Assembly (NCBI RefSeq): GCF_017876545.1
Contig: NZ_JAGIOD010000002.1
Span: forward strand, 248,001-312,000
From: Brachybacterium sacelli
Lineage (GTDB): Bacteria; Actinomycetota; Actinomycetes; Actinomycetales; Dermabacteraceae
Length of the DNA stretch: 64,000 nt
Direction of reading: 5' to 3'
Positions 31,409 through 40,540 of the stretch are shown in pieces; position 1 is the first letter of the stretch, and the number at the start of each line of letters is the position of its first letter. The notes beneath the pieces were generated by a model that was not told the origin of the DNA, made no database searches, and saw only the letters and a program-made list of their open reading frames with translations. The position numbers and the translations under genes are program-made.

Positions 31409-32056
31409 GTGATCGCTCTGACCAGCCGCCCCACCTCAGTCCGCCCCACGGCGCTGCTCGCGCTCGCCGCAGCCCTGGCGCTCACCGTCGTGGCGCTGCT
31501 CCCGCTGCCGGCTCAAGCCCACGACACCCTGATCGAGTCCGATCCGGTCGACGGCGAGACGCTCGCGACCTCCCCCGAGGCGATCACCCTGACCTATTCC
31601 GCGGACGTCCTCGAGGTGAGCCCGGTGGTGCGGATCGCCGATGCGGACGGCGAGACCGTCGCCGAGGTGACCCCCACCGTCGACGGACCTGCCGTGACCG
31701 CCGAGCTCGAGGAGCCGCTGCCGGCGGGCGACTACTCCGTGCAGTGGCGTGTCGTCTCCAGCGACGGCCACCCGATCGAGGGATCCTTCGCGTTCACCGT
31801 CGAGCAGGACACCGCCGGTGCGGCGGGGCCGAGCGACGGCGGGGGAGCCGCTCCGAGCGATGCCGGAGGTGGCGACGAATCCGCCGCGAGCGATGCTGGG
31901 GGCTCGGACGCCTCCGACGATGGTGCCTCCGAGGAGAGTGCGCCCGCGGAGTCCGAGGGCGGGGGCTCCTCGATGCCGCTGCTGCTCGGCATCGTCGGCG
32001 TGGCGGTCCTCGGCGTCGCGATCGCAGCCTTCTTCGCCCTGCGCAAGCGCGGCTGA
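31409..32056 (+). CDS. CopC-domain copper-binding protein, membrane-anchored
   Basis: The 215-residue product has a signal peptide ending in LPAQA, so the mature protein would begin with His (HDTLIESDPVDGET), the classic N-terminal copper ligand of CopC. A second candidate ligand is in SSDGHPIEGSFAFTV. After the roughly 95-residue CopC domain there is a Ser/Gly/Asp-rich linker, then a C-terminal membrane helix (MPLLLGIVGVAVLGVAIAAF) and RKRG. It would hold copper at the outer face of the membrane. No CopD partner or copper regulator is adjacent. Confidence 0.87.
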   Translation: MIALTSRPTSVRPTALLALAAALALTVVALLPLPAQAHDTLIESDPVDGETLATSPEAITLTYSADVLEVSPVVRIADADGETVAEVTPTVDGPAVTAELEEPLPAGDYSVQWRVVSSDGHPIEGSFAFTVEQDTAGAAGPSDGGGAAPSDAGGGDESAASDAGGSDASDDGASEESAPAESEGGGSSMPLLLGIVGVAVLGVAIAAFFALRKRG

Positions 32057-32137
32057 GAGCGGGCCGGCACGTCGTCGGCGCCTGGCTCTCTCGCGGTACC
32101 CCGTGACCCCAGAACGTACGGAGCGCCGCGGGACATG

Positions 32138-32173
32138 GAGAAGCCCCCGATGCCGGAGCGTCGGGGGCTTCTC
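32138..32173. terminator. Strong bidirectional terminator
   Basis: A perfect 13-bp stem (GAGAAGCCCCCGA with TCGGGGGCTTCTC) encloses a 10-base loop, between the convergent CopC and MT0933-like genes. Confidence 0.85.
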
Positions 32174-32194
32174 GCCGTTATTGGGGAGAGGGGG

Positions 32195-32398
32195 TCAGTT
32201 GCCCTTCTCCTCGTCGCCACCGCCACCGAGACCGAACTTGTCGCGGGCGGCGTCGGCACCGGAGTCCACGTGCTCGTCGACCTGATCCGGAGTGCGCTCC
32301 TTGATCTGCTCGGTCGCCGCGTCGATGCCCTGCTCGACCTGGTCGGAGTTCTCTCCGGCGAAGCCCTTGGCCTTGTTCAGCGCGTCATCGAAACCCAT
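32195..32398 (-). CDS. MT0933-like (Rv0909-type) small protein, putative antitoxin family
   Basis: The 67-residue protein begins MGFDDALNKAKGFAGENSDQ and consists of charged heptad-like helices ending in a Gly-rich FGLGGGGDEEKGN. This matches the MT0933-like 'antitoxin' family of actinobacteria. AGAGGAC lies about 9 bases before the ATG at 32398. No toxin gene is adjacent (upstream is the divergent DeoR regulator), so the antitoxin label comes only from the family name. Homologues are often abundant stress-related proteins. Confidence 0.8.
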   Translation of the reverse strand: MGFDDALNKAKGFAGENSDQVEQGIDAATEQIKERTPDQVDEHVDSGADAARDKFGLGGGGDEEKGN

Positions 32399-32549
32399 GA
32401 TCGGTGTCCTCTCTTTCGCGGAACCGCCCCGTGCAGGGCGACGCGGTCAACATACGACGCCCGCGCGCGGTGACTCAAACGTGACCTCGACATCAGCTCG
32501 GATCTGACGATTGCTGCCCGCTTTCGCTGCATATCGTGATCAGCCGCGC

Positions 32550-32555
32550 AATACT
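32550..32555 (+). promoter_or_regulatory. Possible -10 box AATACT before the DeoR/GlpR gene
   Basis: AATACT is six bases before the GTG at 32562, the same spacing as the other leaderless genes, but the first base deviates from TANNNT. Confidence 0.35.
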
Positions 32556-32561
32556 GGGTGC

Positions 32562-33419
32562 GTGACTGTGCATAATTCCGATGTTGACGAGAAGTCCGGG
32601 ATCTCCGAGGAGGTCGGTGCCCGCGTCCCGCGGGACCGTTCGGCGCGCTGGGACCATGTGCTCACGCTGCTGTCGACCACCAAGCGGCTGAGCGTCGCGG
32701 AGGTCGCCCGTGAACTCGGCATCAGCGAGTCCACCGTTCGGCGCGATTTCATGGAGATGGAGCGCGCCCAGCTCGCCCGCCGCACCCACGGCGGGATCGT
32801 CGCCGTCGACGTCGCCTACTCGCTGGCCACCGTGCCCCGCAGCACCGACGAGGGCTCCGCGCACCGCGAGCGCGTCGCCGACCGGGCCGCGGCCCTGGTG
32901 GAGCCGGGCCAGATCATCGGGTTCAACGGCGGACGCACCACCACCTCCACCGCGCGACGGGCGGTGGCGCGCGGGGACCTCGACTCCCGCGACGGTTCGC
33001 CCGGCCTGACGGTGGTGTGCGCCGCTCTCAACATCGCCACCGAGGCGGTGCTGCGTCCCTCCGTGCGCACGGTCGTGCTCGGCGGCGTCGCCGAGCCCTA
33101 TTCCTTCGAGCTCACCGGACCGCTGGCGACGGCGACCATGCGCGACCTCTGGCTGGACACCATGTTCGTGGGAACCGTCGGGCTCGACATCAATGCGGGC
33201 CTGACCTGCAACTCCGACGCCGAGGCCGGGGTCACGCGCATCATGATCGGCCACGCCCGGCGGGTCGTCGGCCTCGCGACGCCGGACAAGCTCGGCCATC
33301 GCGCACTGGCCGGCATCTGCCCGGTCTCGGTGCTCACCGATCTGATCATCGCCGGGCCCGTCCCCGAGGATCTGCGGTCCCATCTCGCGGAGACCTCCGT
33401 GACCCTGCACGAGGTGTGA
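32562..33419 (+). CDS. DeoR/GlpR-family transcriptional regulator
   Basis: The 285-residue protein has the DeoR-type N-terminal helix-turn-helix LSVAEVARELGISESTVRRD followed by RTHGGIVAV. The C-terminal sugar-phosphate isomerase-like sensor domain includes GQIIGFNGGRTTTSTARR, and LDTMFVGTVGLDINAGLTC is a near-universal DeoR stretch. Such proteins respond to phosphorylated sugars. The GTG at 32562 is preferred by spacing from the -10 box; the frame is open a little further upstream. No sugar operon is adjacent, and the next gene is the large helicase-like protein, so the target is unknown. Confidence 0.86.
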   Translation: MTVHNSDVDEKSGISEEVGARVPRDRSARWDHVLTLLSTTKRLSVAEVARELGISESTVRRDFMEMERAQLARRTHGGIVAVDVAYSLATVPRSTDEGSAHRERVADRAAALVEPGQIIGFNGGRTTTSTARRAVARGDLDSRDGSPGLTVVCAALNIATEAVLRPSVRTVVLGGVAEPYSFELTGPLATATMRDLWLDTMFVGTVGLDINAGLTCNSDAEAGVTRIMIGHARRVVGLATPDKLGHRALAGICPVSVLTDLIIAGPVPEDLRSHLAETSVTLHEV

Positions 33420-33512
33420 GCGCAGGGGCCGCACTCGAGGGCGGGAGCCAGGTGTGAGCAGGACGAGCGTGCGTGCGCGGCACGCCTGCACGAGGTCGGG
33501 CCGCGACGCCGG

Positions 33513-33518
33513 TAGCGT
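33513..33518 (+). promoter_or_regulatory. -10 box TAGCGT before the helicase-like gene
   Basis: TAGCGT lies eight bases before the ATG at 33527, slightly wider than the other leaderless examples. Confidence 0.4.
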
Positions 33519-33526
33519 GAGGCACC

Positions 33527-36500
33527 ATGTGGAGACTCCTGCGCGGCAAGAAGCGCCCAGACAGCACGGCGGAGGACGCCGATGCTCGTGGCGACGCCCT
33601 GTCGGCCCTGGCCAGCGAGCGTCGGGACACCTCGCAGCGCACCGCGCAGGACGAGGAGGGCGCCCCCGTCGCGCAGGACGAGGCTGAGGCACCGTCGTCC
33701 CCGGGCCGAGACAGCACCGCCACCGGCAGCTACGACGTCGTCGTGGACCGTCACCTCGAGGAGGTCGGGGCCGGGATCGCGCCCGAGCAGGACGAGGACG
33801 ACTTCCCCGCCGAACCGCGCGAGCACCGTCCGCTCAGCCGCGAGGACCTCGTCGCCGACGCCCTGGACCGCTGGGCCCAGCAGATCACCGGCGGTGTCAC
33901 CTCCCCGTCCTTCCTGACCCAGATCCGTGCGGGCTCGACCGTGCTGGACCTGACCCATTCGCATCCTTCGGGCCTCGCGCAGCTGCTCGCCGGGCGCGGT
34001 CCGACGCGACTGTCCTCCCTGGTCCGGGAGGTCGGAGCCCTCGCCGATGCACGCGCCCATGCCCGTACCATCCGCGAGATCGCCGAGCGGCACGCGGAGG
34101 AGGTCGGGCTGACCACGTGCCACCTCGGCATCGGCGAGGCGACCTGGTATCCCGAGGACGGCTCCGCCCCGATCCACGCCCCCGTCCTGGTGCGGCCGAT
34201 CACGCTGCGCCTGCGCGGCAACGCCCGGGAGGACGTCGACCTCGAGGTCGACACCACCGCCGACCTCAACCCGGTGCTGCTGCGCTCCCTGCGCGAGGCC
34301 GGGGTCGCCGTCGATGCCCGGGCGCTGCTGGCGACCACCGACGGCTCCCACGGCTTCGATCCCACGCCCGTCCTCGACGCATTCCGCTCCCTCGGCCAGC
34401 CGCTGCCGGGCTTCCGCATCACCCACGCCCTCGTCGTGGGGAACCTGATGGATGCCGCCGGCTCCGTCGCCGAGGACCTCCGCGAGGACCGCGCCGACTG
34501 GGTCTCCTCCCCGCTGGTGGCCGCTCTCGCGGGAGACTGCGGAGCCCAGGCCGTCGTGCGCGGCGACGAGGCCGAGCAGGAGGTCCCGGAAGTGCCGGAG
34601 GACGAGCTCGTCTCGGCCGTGGACCCCGACCACCGCGCCGTCCTGGCCCGGGTGCTGGCCGGGCAGGACCTCGCCGTCGCCGCCCCTCCCGGCACCGGGA
34701 GTCTCGGCCTGGTCGTCGACCTCGCCGAGGAGCTCAACGCCCGCGGTCGCAGCGTCCTGATCGTCTCCCGGCGCCGCCGCAACCTCGCCCAGCTCCTCGA
34801 GACCGCGCAGCGCCGCGGTCTCGAGGAGCTCGTCTTCGACCTCTCCCCGGATCCGTCCCTGCAGCGCAACGCCTCCGCGGCCCTGCTGCGCAGCCTCCGT
34901 CGCGCCGGCTCCCACGGCCTCGGACCCGACGACACCGCCCCCGCGGAGCTCGGCGAGATGCGCGACATCCTCACCGGCCACGTCGAGGCCATGCACCGCA
35001 CCCAGCAGCCGTGGAACGCCTCCGCGCACGATGCGATCTCCGCGCTGGCGGCCCTGACCCGTCTGCGCCAGGCCCCGCGCACCCAGGTGCGGCTGCGGGC
35101 CGACGTCGCCGCCCAGATGGTCGGCGAGGACCGGGAGCGCTTCACCGCGGCGCTGCGCGAGGCCGCCGAGGTCGGGCTGCTGACGACGGGGCCGGAGGAG
35201 ACCGCCTGGTACGGCGCCCCGATCAGCTCCGACACCCAGGCCGCCCGGGCCGAGGAGCTCATCGACCAGCTGCGCGAGGAGACCCTTCCCCAGCTGCGCG
35301 CCGTGTACGCCGAGACCGGCGGCGACCTCGGGCTGTGCGAACCCACCACCCTCCACGGGCTGACCGAGCGGCTCGCCCTGCTGGATCGAGTGCGCGGCCT
35401 GCTGGGCACCTTCCAGTCGGCCGTGTTCTCGGCGCAGCTGGCCGATCTCGTCGCCGCCACCGCGGACAAGCGCTGGCGGGACGAGCACGGGGTGGCCATG
35501 GGCTTCGGCCTGCGCCGCCGGCTGCGCAGGGACGCGGCCGCGCTGCAGCGACCGGCGTCGCTGTCCCCGGATCTCCACCGCGATCTCACCGAGGCCCGCC
35601 GGGTCGCCGACGACTGGCGACGGGCGGCCGTGGGCCGGGAGACGGACCCCTCCGCGGAGGCGTCCTCCAAGCTGTCGAGCCCGGTGCTTCCCGCCGACCT
35701 CGACCGGGCTCACCGGGCCGCTGAGCGCGCGCAGCGGATCCTCGACGAGCTGGCCGTGCTGTTGGACGGGACCCCGGCCGGATCCGATCTCGCCCGCACC
35801 GACATCGACGAGCTCGAGCATCGCGTCGAGGCGCTCGCCGCCGACCGCGCCGACCTCGAATCCCTGCCGCGGCGCACCGAGCTGCTGCGCCGGCTCAGCT
35901 TCGACGGCCTCGGGGACCTGGTCGAGGACCTCCGCGCCCGCCGCGTGCCGCACGAGCAGGTGGGCCCCGAGCTCGAGCTGAGCTGGTGGCGCAGCGTCCT
36001 CGAGCTGATCGCCGGTGCCGAGCCCACCATCTCCCAGTACGACGGCACCTCCCTCTCGCAGGTCGCCGAGCGGTTCCGGCGCCTGGACGCCGAGGATCTG
36101 GCCGGGGCGTCGGCCCGGGTGCACGCCGCGGCCGACGAGACCCGCGTGGCGACCATGACCTCCTACCCGGACACCTCGCGCGCCGCGATCGCCGAGCTCG
36201 CGCGGTCCTCGACCGTGTCGATCCGGGACCTCGCTGCGAAGTACGAGGACATCCTGTTCGCCGCCCGCCCCGCCTGGCTCGCCTCCCCGTACCTGGTCCC
36301 GCAGGTGATCCCCCGCGGCCGACACTTCGACGTGCTGATCGTGGCCGACGGCGGACGCCTGCCGACCGCCGCCGCCCTGCCCTCGATCGTGCGGGCCGAG
36401 CAGACCGTCGTGGTCGGCGACCCGCTCGAATACGGCGGCGACGCCGCGCCCAGCCTGCTCGACGACATGCTGCGCATCGCCCCGCACGTCGAGCTGCGGC

Positions 36501-38326
36501 GCGACGCCCACCCCGCCACCGAGGGTCTGCGCACCTTCACCCAGCGCCGTGCGCTGGTGGGCGAGGTCGTCGCCGTCCCCAGCCCCGTCGTGCCCGAGCC
36601 CGACCGTCTGGTGCTGGTGGACGGCGGCCGGGGGCCGGTGACCGAGGGCATGGAGTACGTCGAGAGCACCGAGGCGGAGCTGCGCCGGGTCACCGACCTG
36701 GTCATCGAGCACGCCCGCTCCCGGCCCGAACGCTCCTTGGCCGTGCTGACCTTCACCGAGGAGCACGCGCGCCGGCTGATGGAGCGGATCATGAACACGG
36801 TCTCCGTGATCCCCGCGCTGCGTGAGTACTTCGACCCCGCGGCCCGCGAGGTGTTTACGGTGCTCTCCGCCGAGCAGGCCAGCTCGATCCTGCGCGACGA
36901 CATCATCGTCTCGGTCGGGTTCGGCAAGACCCCGCACGGCCGGCTCCTGCACCGATTCGGCCCGCTGTCCGAGGTCGACGGCCGCAAGGCCCTGGCCACG
37001 GTGACCACGAGGGCCCGCGGACGCACCACCGTGGTCTCCTCGATCGACGTCGAGGACCTCGATCACGCGCGTCTGCGCAGCGACGGCGCCCGGGACCTGC
37101 GCGCCATGCTGTGGGTGCTGCGCGGTGGGCCCGACATCCCGGTGGTGCCGCATGTCGCGGCGCTGACCGGGCACGACGAGCCGATCGACCCGCCGCAGCC
37201 GGAGGCGCCGCGCCGCTCGCCCGTCGCCCCCGCCCCGCACGACCAGGGCTCCGAGCAGTCCGGGGACGGCACGAGCACGACGCCGACCCCGGCCGACCCC
37301 GTCCCGGGGTCCATCCCGGAGCCCACGACGGACCCCGCCTCACGGCCCGGCCCGGAGCTCGCCGGAGCGCCCGCCGCTGAACCCGCCGGGGAGCAGGACC
37401 TCTCCGACGAGGATCTCGATGCCGCGATCGAGGCCGCCCTGGCCCGCAAGGCCACCGGCACCCCGGCCAGCGCGGAGCCGGCGGAGGAGAGCGACGGCAC
37501 CGGCGAGCCCGTCGGGGTCGTCTCCGACACCGGTGCGCCCGTCGACAAGGCCGTGGAGACCGACTCCGCCGACGCGACCTACTCGACGGCCGGGGACCAT
37601 GCGGCGTCGTCCCGGACCTCCGCGACGTCCCCGTCCTCCCCGACGTCCCCGTCCTCGGGGGCCGAGGAGCACGCGGACCTGACCCCGGAGCCGGTGGGAC
37701 CCGCCGTGCCTCCGGCCCCTCGCGAACTCGAGACCGATGCTCTCGTGCGCGATCTCGCCGATCGCCTGTGGCGGCTCGGACTGCTCGTCGAGAGCGATTT
37801 CGGGCCGACCTCCGACCGCATCGAACTGGCGCTCGGACACCCGGACATGCCCGGGCGTCTGCTGTTGGCCGTCGACACCGACGGCGCCCGCTACGTCGGC
37901 ACGTCCAGCCAGCGCGAGCGCGACCGGCTGCGGGCCGAACGGCTCGAAGCGGCCGGCTGGGCCACCGAGCGGGTGTGGTCATGGGCTCTGTTCATTGACC
38001 CCGACGGCGAGGCGGAGCGGATCCGTCGCGCCGTGGACCGGGCCCTGCGCCTGGTCCAGGCCGAGGAGCGCTCCGAGTCGCCGACCGGGGTGGGCACCGT
38101 CCGCCACCGGCTGCCGCGCCCCCAGGTCCCTGCCGGGCACCAGCTGTCGTTCTACTCCAGCGAGGACTTCGACGCGGTGGTGGAGTACATCTGCTCCGAC
38201 GGCCGCGCCCGTCTCGAGGAGCACCTGGCCACCGAGGTGCGCAGCTTCCTCGGCTTCGAGCAGCGCTCGGTGCTGCTGGACGTGTCCGTCTCCAGCGCGA
38301 TCCGTCGCTACCAGGAACGACAGTGA
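33527..38326 (+). CDS. Large helicase-like protein with degenerate ATPase motifs and a C-terminal nuclease-like domain
   Basis: The 1,599-residue protein resembles the DUF4011 / superfamily I helicase group. The N-terminal third has RWAQQITGGVTSPSFLTQI. The Walker A position reads AAPPGTGSLG (387-392) with Ser where the catalytic Lys belongs. The Walker B position reads LIVADGGRLPTAAALPS (about 938-954) where active relatives have DEAS(Q), and VVVGDPLEYGG replaces GDPKQL. Motif VI-like TTRARGRTTVVSS is kept. A long Pro/Ser/Asp-rich linker (about 1,215-1,395) leads to a domain at about 1,401-1,510 with RIELALGHPDMPGRLLLAV, DTDG and RERDRLRAERLEAAGW, like the MTES_1575 restriction-endonuclease-type family. 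It could be a DNA-binding scaffold or defence-related nuclease without ATP-driven unwinding. This is an inference. Confidence 0.75.
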   Translation: MWRLLRGKKRPDSTAEDADARGDALSALASERRDTSQRTAQDEEGAPVAQDEAEAPSSPGRDSTATGSYDVVVDRHLEEVGAGIAPEQDEDDFPAEPREHRPLSREDLVADALDRWAQQITGGVTSPSFLTQIRAGSTVLDLTHSHPSGLAQLLAGRGPTRLSSLVREVGALADARAHARTIREIAERHAEEVGLTTCHLGIGEATWYPEDGSAPIHAPVLVRPITLRLRGNAREDVDLEVDTTADLNPVLLRSLREAGVAVDARALLATTDGSHGFDPTPVLDAFRSLGQPLPGFRITHALVVGNLMDAAGSVAEDLREDRADWVSSPLVAALAGDCGAQAVVRGDEAEQEVPEVPEDELVSAVDPDHRAVLARVLAGQDLAVAAPPGTGSLGLVVDLAEELNARGRSVLIVSRRRRNLAQLLETAQRRGLEELVFDLSPDPSLQRNASAALLRSLRRAGSHGLGPDDTAPAELGEMRDILTGHVEAMHRTQQPWNASAHDAISALAALTRLRQAPRTQVRLRADVAAQMVGEDRERFTAALREAAEVGLLTTGPEETAWYGAPISSDTQAARAEELIDQLREETLPQLRAVYAETGGDLGLCEPTTLHGLTERLALLDRVRGLLGTFQSAVFSAQLADLVAATADKRWRDEHGVAMGFGLRRRLRRDAAALQRPASLSPDLHRDLTEARRVADDWRRAAVGRETDPSAEASSKLSSPVLPADLDRAHRAAERAQRILDELAVLLDGTPAGSDLARTDIDELEHRVEALAADRADLESLPRRTELLRRLSFDGLGDLVEDLRARRVPHEQVGPELELSWWRSVLELIAGAEPTISQYDGTSLSQVAERFRRLDAEDLAGASARVHAAADETRVATMTSYPDTSRAAIAELARSSTVSIRDLAAKYEDILFAARPAWLASPYLVPQVIPRGRHFDVLIVADGGRLPTAAALPSIVRAEQTVVVGDPLEYGGDAAPSLLDDMLRIAPHVELRRDAHPATEGLRTFTQRRALVGEVVAVPSPVVPEPDRLVLVDGGRGPVTEGMEYVESTEAELRRVTDLVIEHARSRPERSLAVLTFTEEHARRLMERIMNTVSVIPALREYFDPAAREVFTVLSAEQASSILRDDIIVSVGFGKTPHGRLLHRFGPLSEVDGRKALATVTTRARGRTTVVSSIDVEDLDHARLRSDGARDLRAMLWVLRGGPDIPVVPHVAALTGHDEPIDPPQPEAPRRSPVAPAPHDQGSEQSGDGTSTTPTPADPVPGSIPEPTTDPASRPGPELAGAPAAEPAGEQDLSDEDLDAAIEAALARKATGTPASAEPAEESDGTGEPVGVVSDTGAPVDKAVETDSADATYSTAGDHAASSRTSATSPSSPTSPSSGAEEHADLTPEPVGPAVPPAPRELETDALVRDLADRLWRLGLLVESDFGPTSDRIELALGHPDMPGRLLLAVDTDGARYVGTSSQRERDRLRAERLEAAGWATERVWSWALFIDPDGEAERIRRAVDRALRLVQAEERSESPTGVGTVRHRLPRPQVPAGHQLSFYSSEDFDAVVEYICSDGRARLEEHLATEVRSFLGFEQRSVLLDVSVSSAIRRYQERQ

Positions 38327-38589
38327 CCGAGAAGGGTCCCGACCCCGCTGCGGACGGGGGAACGGTGCGCCGTGGAGTCCCCCCTCGCCGTGTGGTCATC
38401 TCCTCGGTGACCGGCAAGCCGATCCCGTGGGAGGACCAGCAGGAGACAGAGCGCGAGACGTTCCCGCGGGAACGTCGGCCCGTCCTCCCGAACCGCGTCG
38501 CCGAGGACGCCCCGGAGCCCGGGACCGACGAGACCAACGATTCGCGCATCGCCGGGGACGTTCCGCCCCACTGGGGACGCGGCCGCTGA
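38323..38589 (+). CDS. Small hypothetical protein coupled to the helicase-like gene
   Basis: The 88-residue product starts with GTG inside the stop of the previous gene (GTGA, 38323-38326), so it is translated with it. It is polar and probably mostly unfolded, with VPPRRVVISSVTGKPIPWED near the start, which has the look of a short conserved binding motif, and PPHWGRGR at the end. No family is recognised. Coupling suggests it works with the large protein. Confidence 0.7.
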   Translation: MTEKGPDPAADGGTVRRGVPPRRVVISSVTGKPIPWEDQQETERETFPRERRPVLPNRVAEDAPEPGTDETNDSRIAGDVPPHWGRGR

Positions 38590-38658
38590 CCCACCGCACA
38601 GCCCGTGACCACGGCCACTACGGGGCACGACACCCGCGGGTGTCCGGGCGGCTGACCC

Positions 38659-38664
38659 TAGGCT
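38659..38664 (+). promoter_or_regulatory. -10 box TAGGCT, leaderless promoter of the DUF368 gene
   Basis: Six bases separate TAGGCT from the ATG at 38671. Confidence 0.5.
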
Positions 38665-38670
38665 GAGTCC

Positions 38671-39663
38671 ATGACGGATGCTTCCTCCACCGCCGGGCCG
38701 CCGAGCGCCGCCGTCGCTCCCGAGCCGGCCGTGCCGTCTCATCGCAATGCCCTGGGCAATCTGCTCCGCGGCGCGCTCATCGGGCTCGTCGAGACCATCC
38801 CCGGCGTCAGCGGCGGCACCGTCGCCCTGGTCACCGGGATCTACGACGAGCTGATCGAGTCCGGCCACCACGTCACCGCCGCCGCGCGACGCCTGATCAC
38901 CGGACCGGACCGCAACCAGGGCATGCGCGAGGAGCTCCGCGCCGTCTCCTGGGTCCTGGTGGTTCCCGTGGTGCTCGGGATGGCCACCGCCGTGCTCACC
39001 GTCGCGGGCCCCGTCTCGCGACTGGTCGAGACGCACCCGGAGACGATGCGCGCCCTGTTCCTCGGGCTGGTGGCGGGGTCGGTCCTGGTTCCCGTGCGCC
39101 TGTCGGGAGGGGCGTGGAGAGGGCCGGAGCTCGTCCGCTTCGTCCTCGGCGGCCTCGCCGGGGTGCTGTTGACCTCCCTGCCCGCCGCGGCGCTCGAGCC
39201 GAGCCCGTGGATCATCGCACCGGCCGCGGCGATCGCCGTCTGCGCCCTCGTGCTCCCCGGTCTGTCGGGATCGTTCATCCTGCTCAGTCTCGGGCTCTAC
39301 CAGCCGACCCTGCAGGCCGTCGACGAACGGGACCTCGGCTTCATCGCCTGGTTCGGCCTGTGGGCCTGCGTGGGGCTGGTCGTCATCGTCAAACTCATGC
39401 GTCACCTGCTGACCCGGTACCACCGCGGCACCATGGTGGTCCTCGCCGGGGTGATGATCGGGGCCCTGCGCAGCCTGTGGCCCTGGCAGGACCAGAGCGG
39501 AGCGGCGACGGCGCCGGGGGCGGACTGGCCTGTCCTGCTCGCGGTCGCAGTGCTCGGCGTGATCGTGGTGCAGCTGCTGGTCCTCGTCGAATCGCGCAAG
39601 GTCGCCCGCGCAGCAGGCGGTGCCCCCTCGGCGCCCGTGCGGAGCACTACGCTGAGGCCATGA
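38671..39663 (+). CDS. DUF368 membrane protein (undecaprenyl-phosphate translocase type, PopT-like)
   Basis: The 330-residue protein has about eight membrane segments. The family's two repeated signatures are both present: GLVETIPGVSGGTVALVTGIYDELI in two parts near residue 36, and LPGLSGSFILLSLGLYQP in the second half. DUF368 proteins (PopT) have been shown to return undecaprenyl phosphate across the membrane for cell-wall synthesis. The N-terminal 25 residues are polar. The stop overlaps the proC start (ATGA). Confidence 0.85.
   Translation: MTDASSTAGPPSAAVAPEPAVPSHRNALGNLLRGALIGLVETIPGVSGGTVALVTGIYDELIESGHHVTAAARRLITGPDRNQGMREELRAVSWVLVVPVVLGMATAVLTVAGPVSRLVETHPETMRALFLGLVAGSVLVPVRLSGGAWRGPELVRFVLGGLAGVLLTSLPAAALEPSPWIIAPAAAIAVCALVLPGLSGSFILLSLGLYQPTLQAVDERDLGFIAWFGLWACVGLVVIVKLMRHLLTRYHRGTMVVLAGVMIGALRSLWPWQDQSGAATAPGADWPVLLAVAVLGVIVVQLLVLVESRKVARAAGGAPSAPVRSTTLRP
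39648..39653 (+). promoter_or_regulatory. -10 box TACGCT inside the DUF368 gene, before proC
   Basis: TACGCT lies six bases before the proC ATG at 39660, within the last codons of the upstream gene. It would let proC be transcribed on its own. Confidence 0.45.
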
Positions 39664-40526
39664 CCGAGAGCGCCGCTACCCCTCAGACCACGCCCGCCGA
39701 CGCGCAGGGCCCGGACCTCTCCGGGGTGCGCATCGCACTGATCGGTGCCGGGAACATGGGTGGGCCTGTTGCCCGCACCTTTCTGAGCGCGGGTGTGCGG
39801 GCGGAGAACCTGCAGGTCGTGAACTCGTCGGCCGCCAGCAGCGAGCGCGCCGCCGCAGAGCTCGGGGCCACCGCCGCCGGCTCGCGCGGGGATGCGCTCG
39901 AGGGGGCCGACGTAGTCGTCCTCGGCGTGAAGCCCTATCAGATTCTCGACCTGGCCTCCGAGGTCCGCGAGCAGCTGCCCGCGGGTGCCGTGGTGATCTC
40001 CCTGGCCGCCGGTGTGACGCTCGCGGCGATCGAGCAGGCGCTCGCGGACGGCCAGAGCGTCGTGCGGGCGATGCCGAACACCCCGATCTCCGTGGGGGAG
40101 GGAGCCGTCGGCCTGATGCGCGGCAGCGTCGTCACCGACGAGCAGCACGAGCTCGTGCACGCCCTGTTCGCCGGCGCCGGCGTCGCGGTGGATATCACCG
40201 AGGAGCAGGTGCACGCCTTCATCGGCGCGGCCGGCTCCCTCTCGGCCTTCGCCTTCGTGATCATCGAGGCGATGACCGACGAGGCGGTGCGCCTGGGCCT
40301 CAAGCGCGACCTGGCCGCCAGCCTCGTGCAGCAGACGATGCGCGGTGCCGCCACGATGCTCACGGAGAGCGGCACGCATCCCGCCGTCGCGAAGAACGGG
40401 GTCTCCAGCCCCGGTGGCACCACCGTGCAGGGCCTGGCCGCGCTCGAGCGCGAGGGAGTTCGCTCCGGTGTCGCGGCGGCGATGGCCGCGGCCGCGCAGA
40501 AGTCCCGGGAGATGACGGGCGAGTGA
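39660..40526 (+). CDS. proC: Pyrroline-5-carboxylate reductase
   Basis: The 288-residue enzyme catalyses the last step of proline synthesis. The NAD(P) loop is RIALIGAGNMGGPVAR, VVRAMPNTPISVGEG is the conserved ProC central motif, and SSPGGTTVQGLAALE is the C-terminal signature that binds pyrroline-5-carboxylate. The helical dimer domain is complete (LSAFAFVIIEAMTDEAVRLG). It overlaps the DUF368 stop by ATGA but also has its own -10 box. Proline is an osmolyte, which fits the nearby betaine and potassium transport genes, though proline for protein synthesis is reason enough. Confidence 0.95.
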   Translation: MTESAATPQTTPADAQGPDLSGVRIALIGAGNMGGPVARTFLSAGVRAENLQVVNSSAASSERAAAELGATAAGSRGDALEGADVVVLGVKPYQILDLASEVREQLPAGAVVISLAAGVTLAAIEQALADGQSVVRAMPNTPISVGEGAVGLMRGSVVTDEQHELVHALFAGAGVAVDITEEQVHAFIGAAGSLSAFAFVIIEAMTDEAVRLGLKRDLAASLVQQTMRGAATMLTESGTHPAVAKNGVSSPGGTTVQGLAALEREGVRSGVAAAMAAAAQKSREMTGE

Positions 40527-40540
40527 CCCACGGTCGCTGA

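Noticed and set aside
33098..37240. 1,380-codon open frame on the minus strand
   Set aside because: It is the antisense shadow of the helicase-like gene. It is rich in Arg/Gly/Glu without any domain, whereas the plus frame shows conserved motifs.
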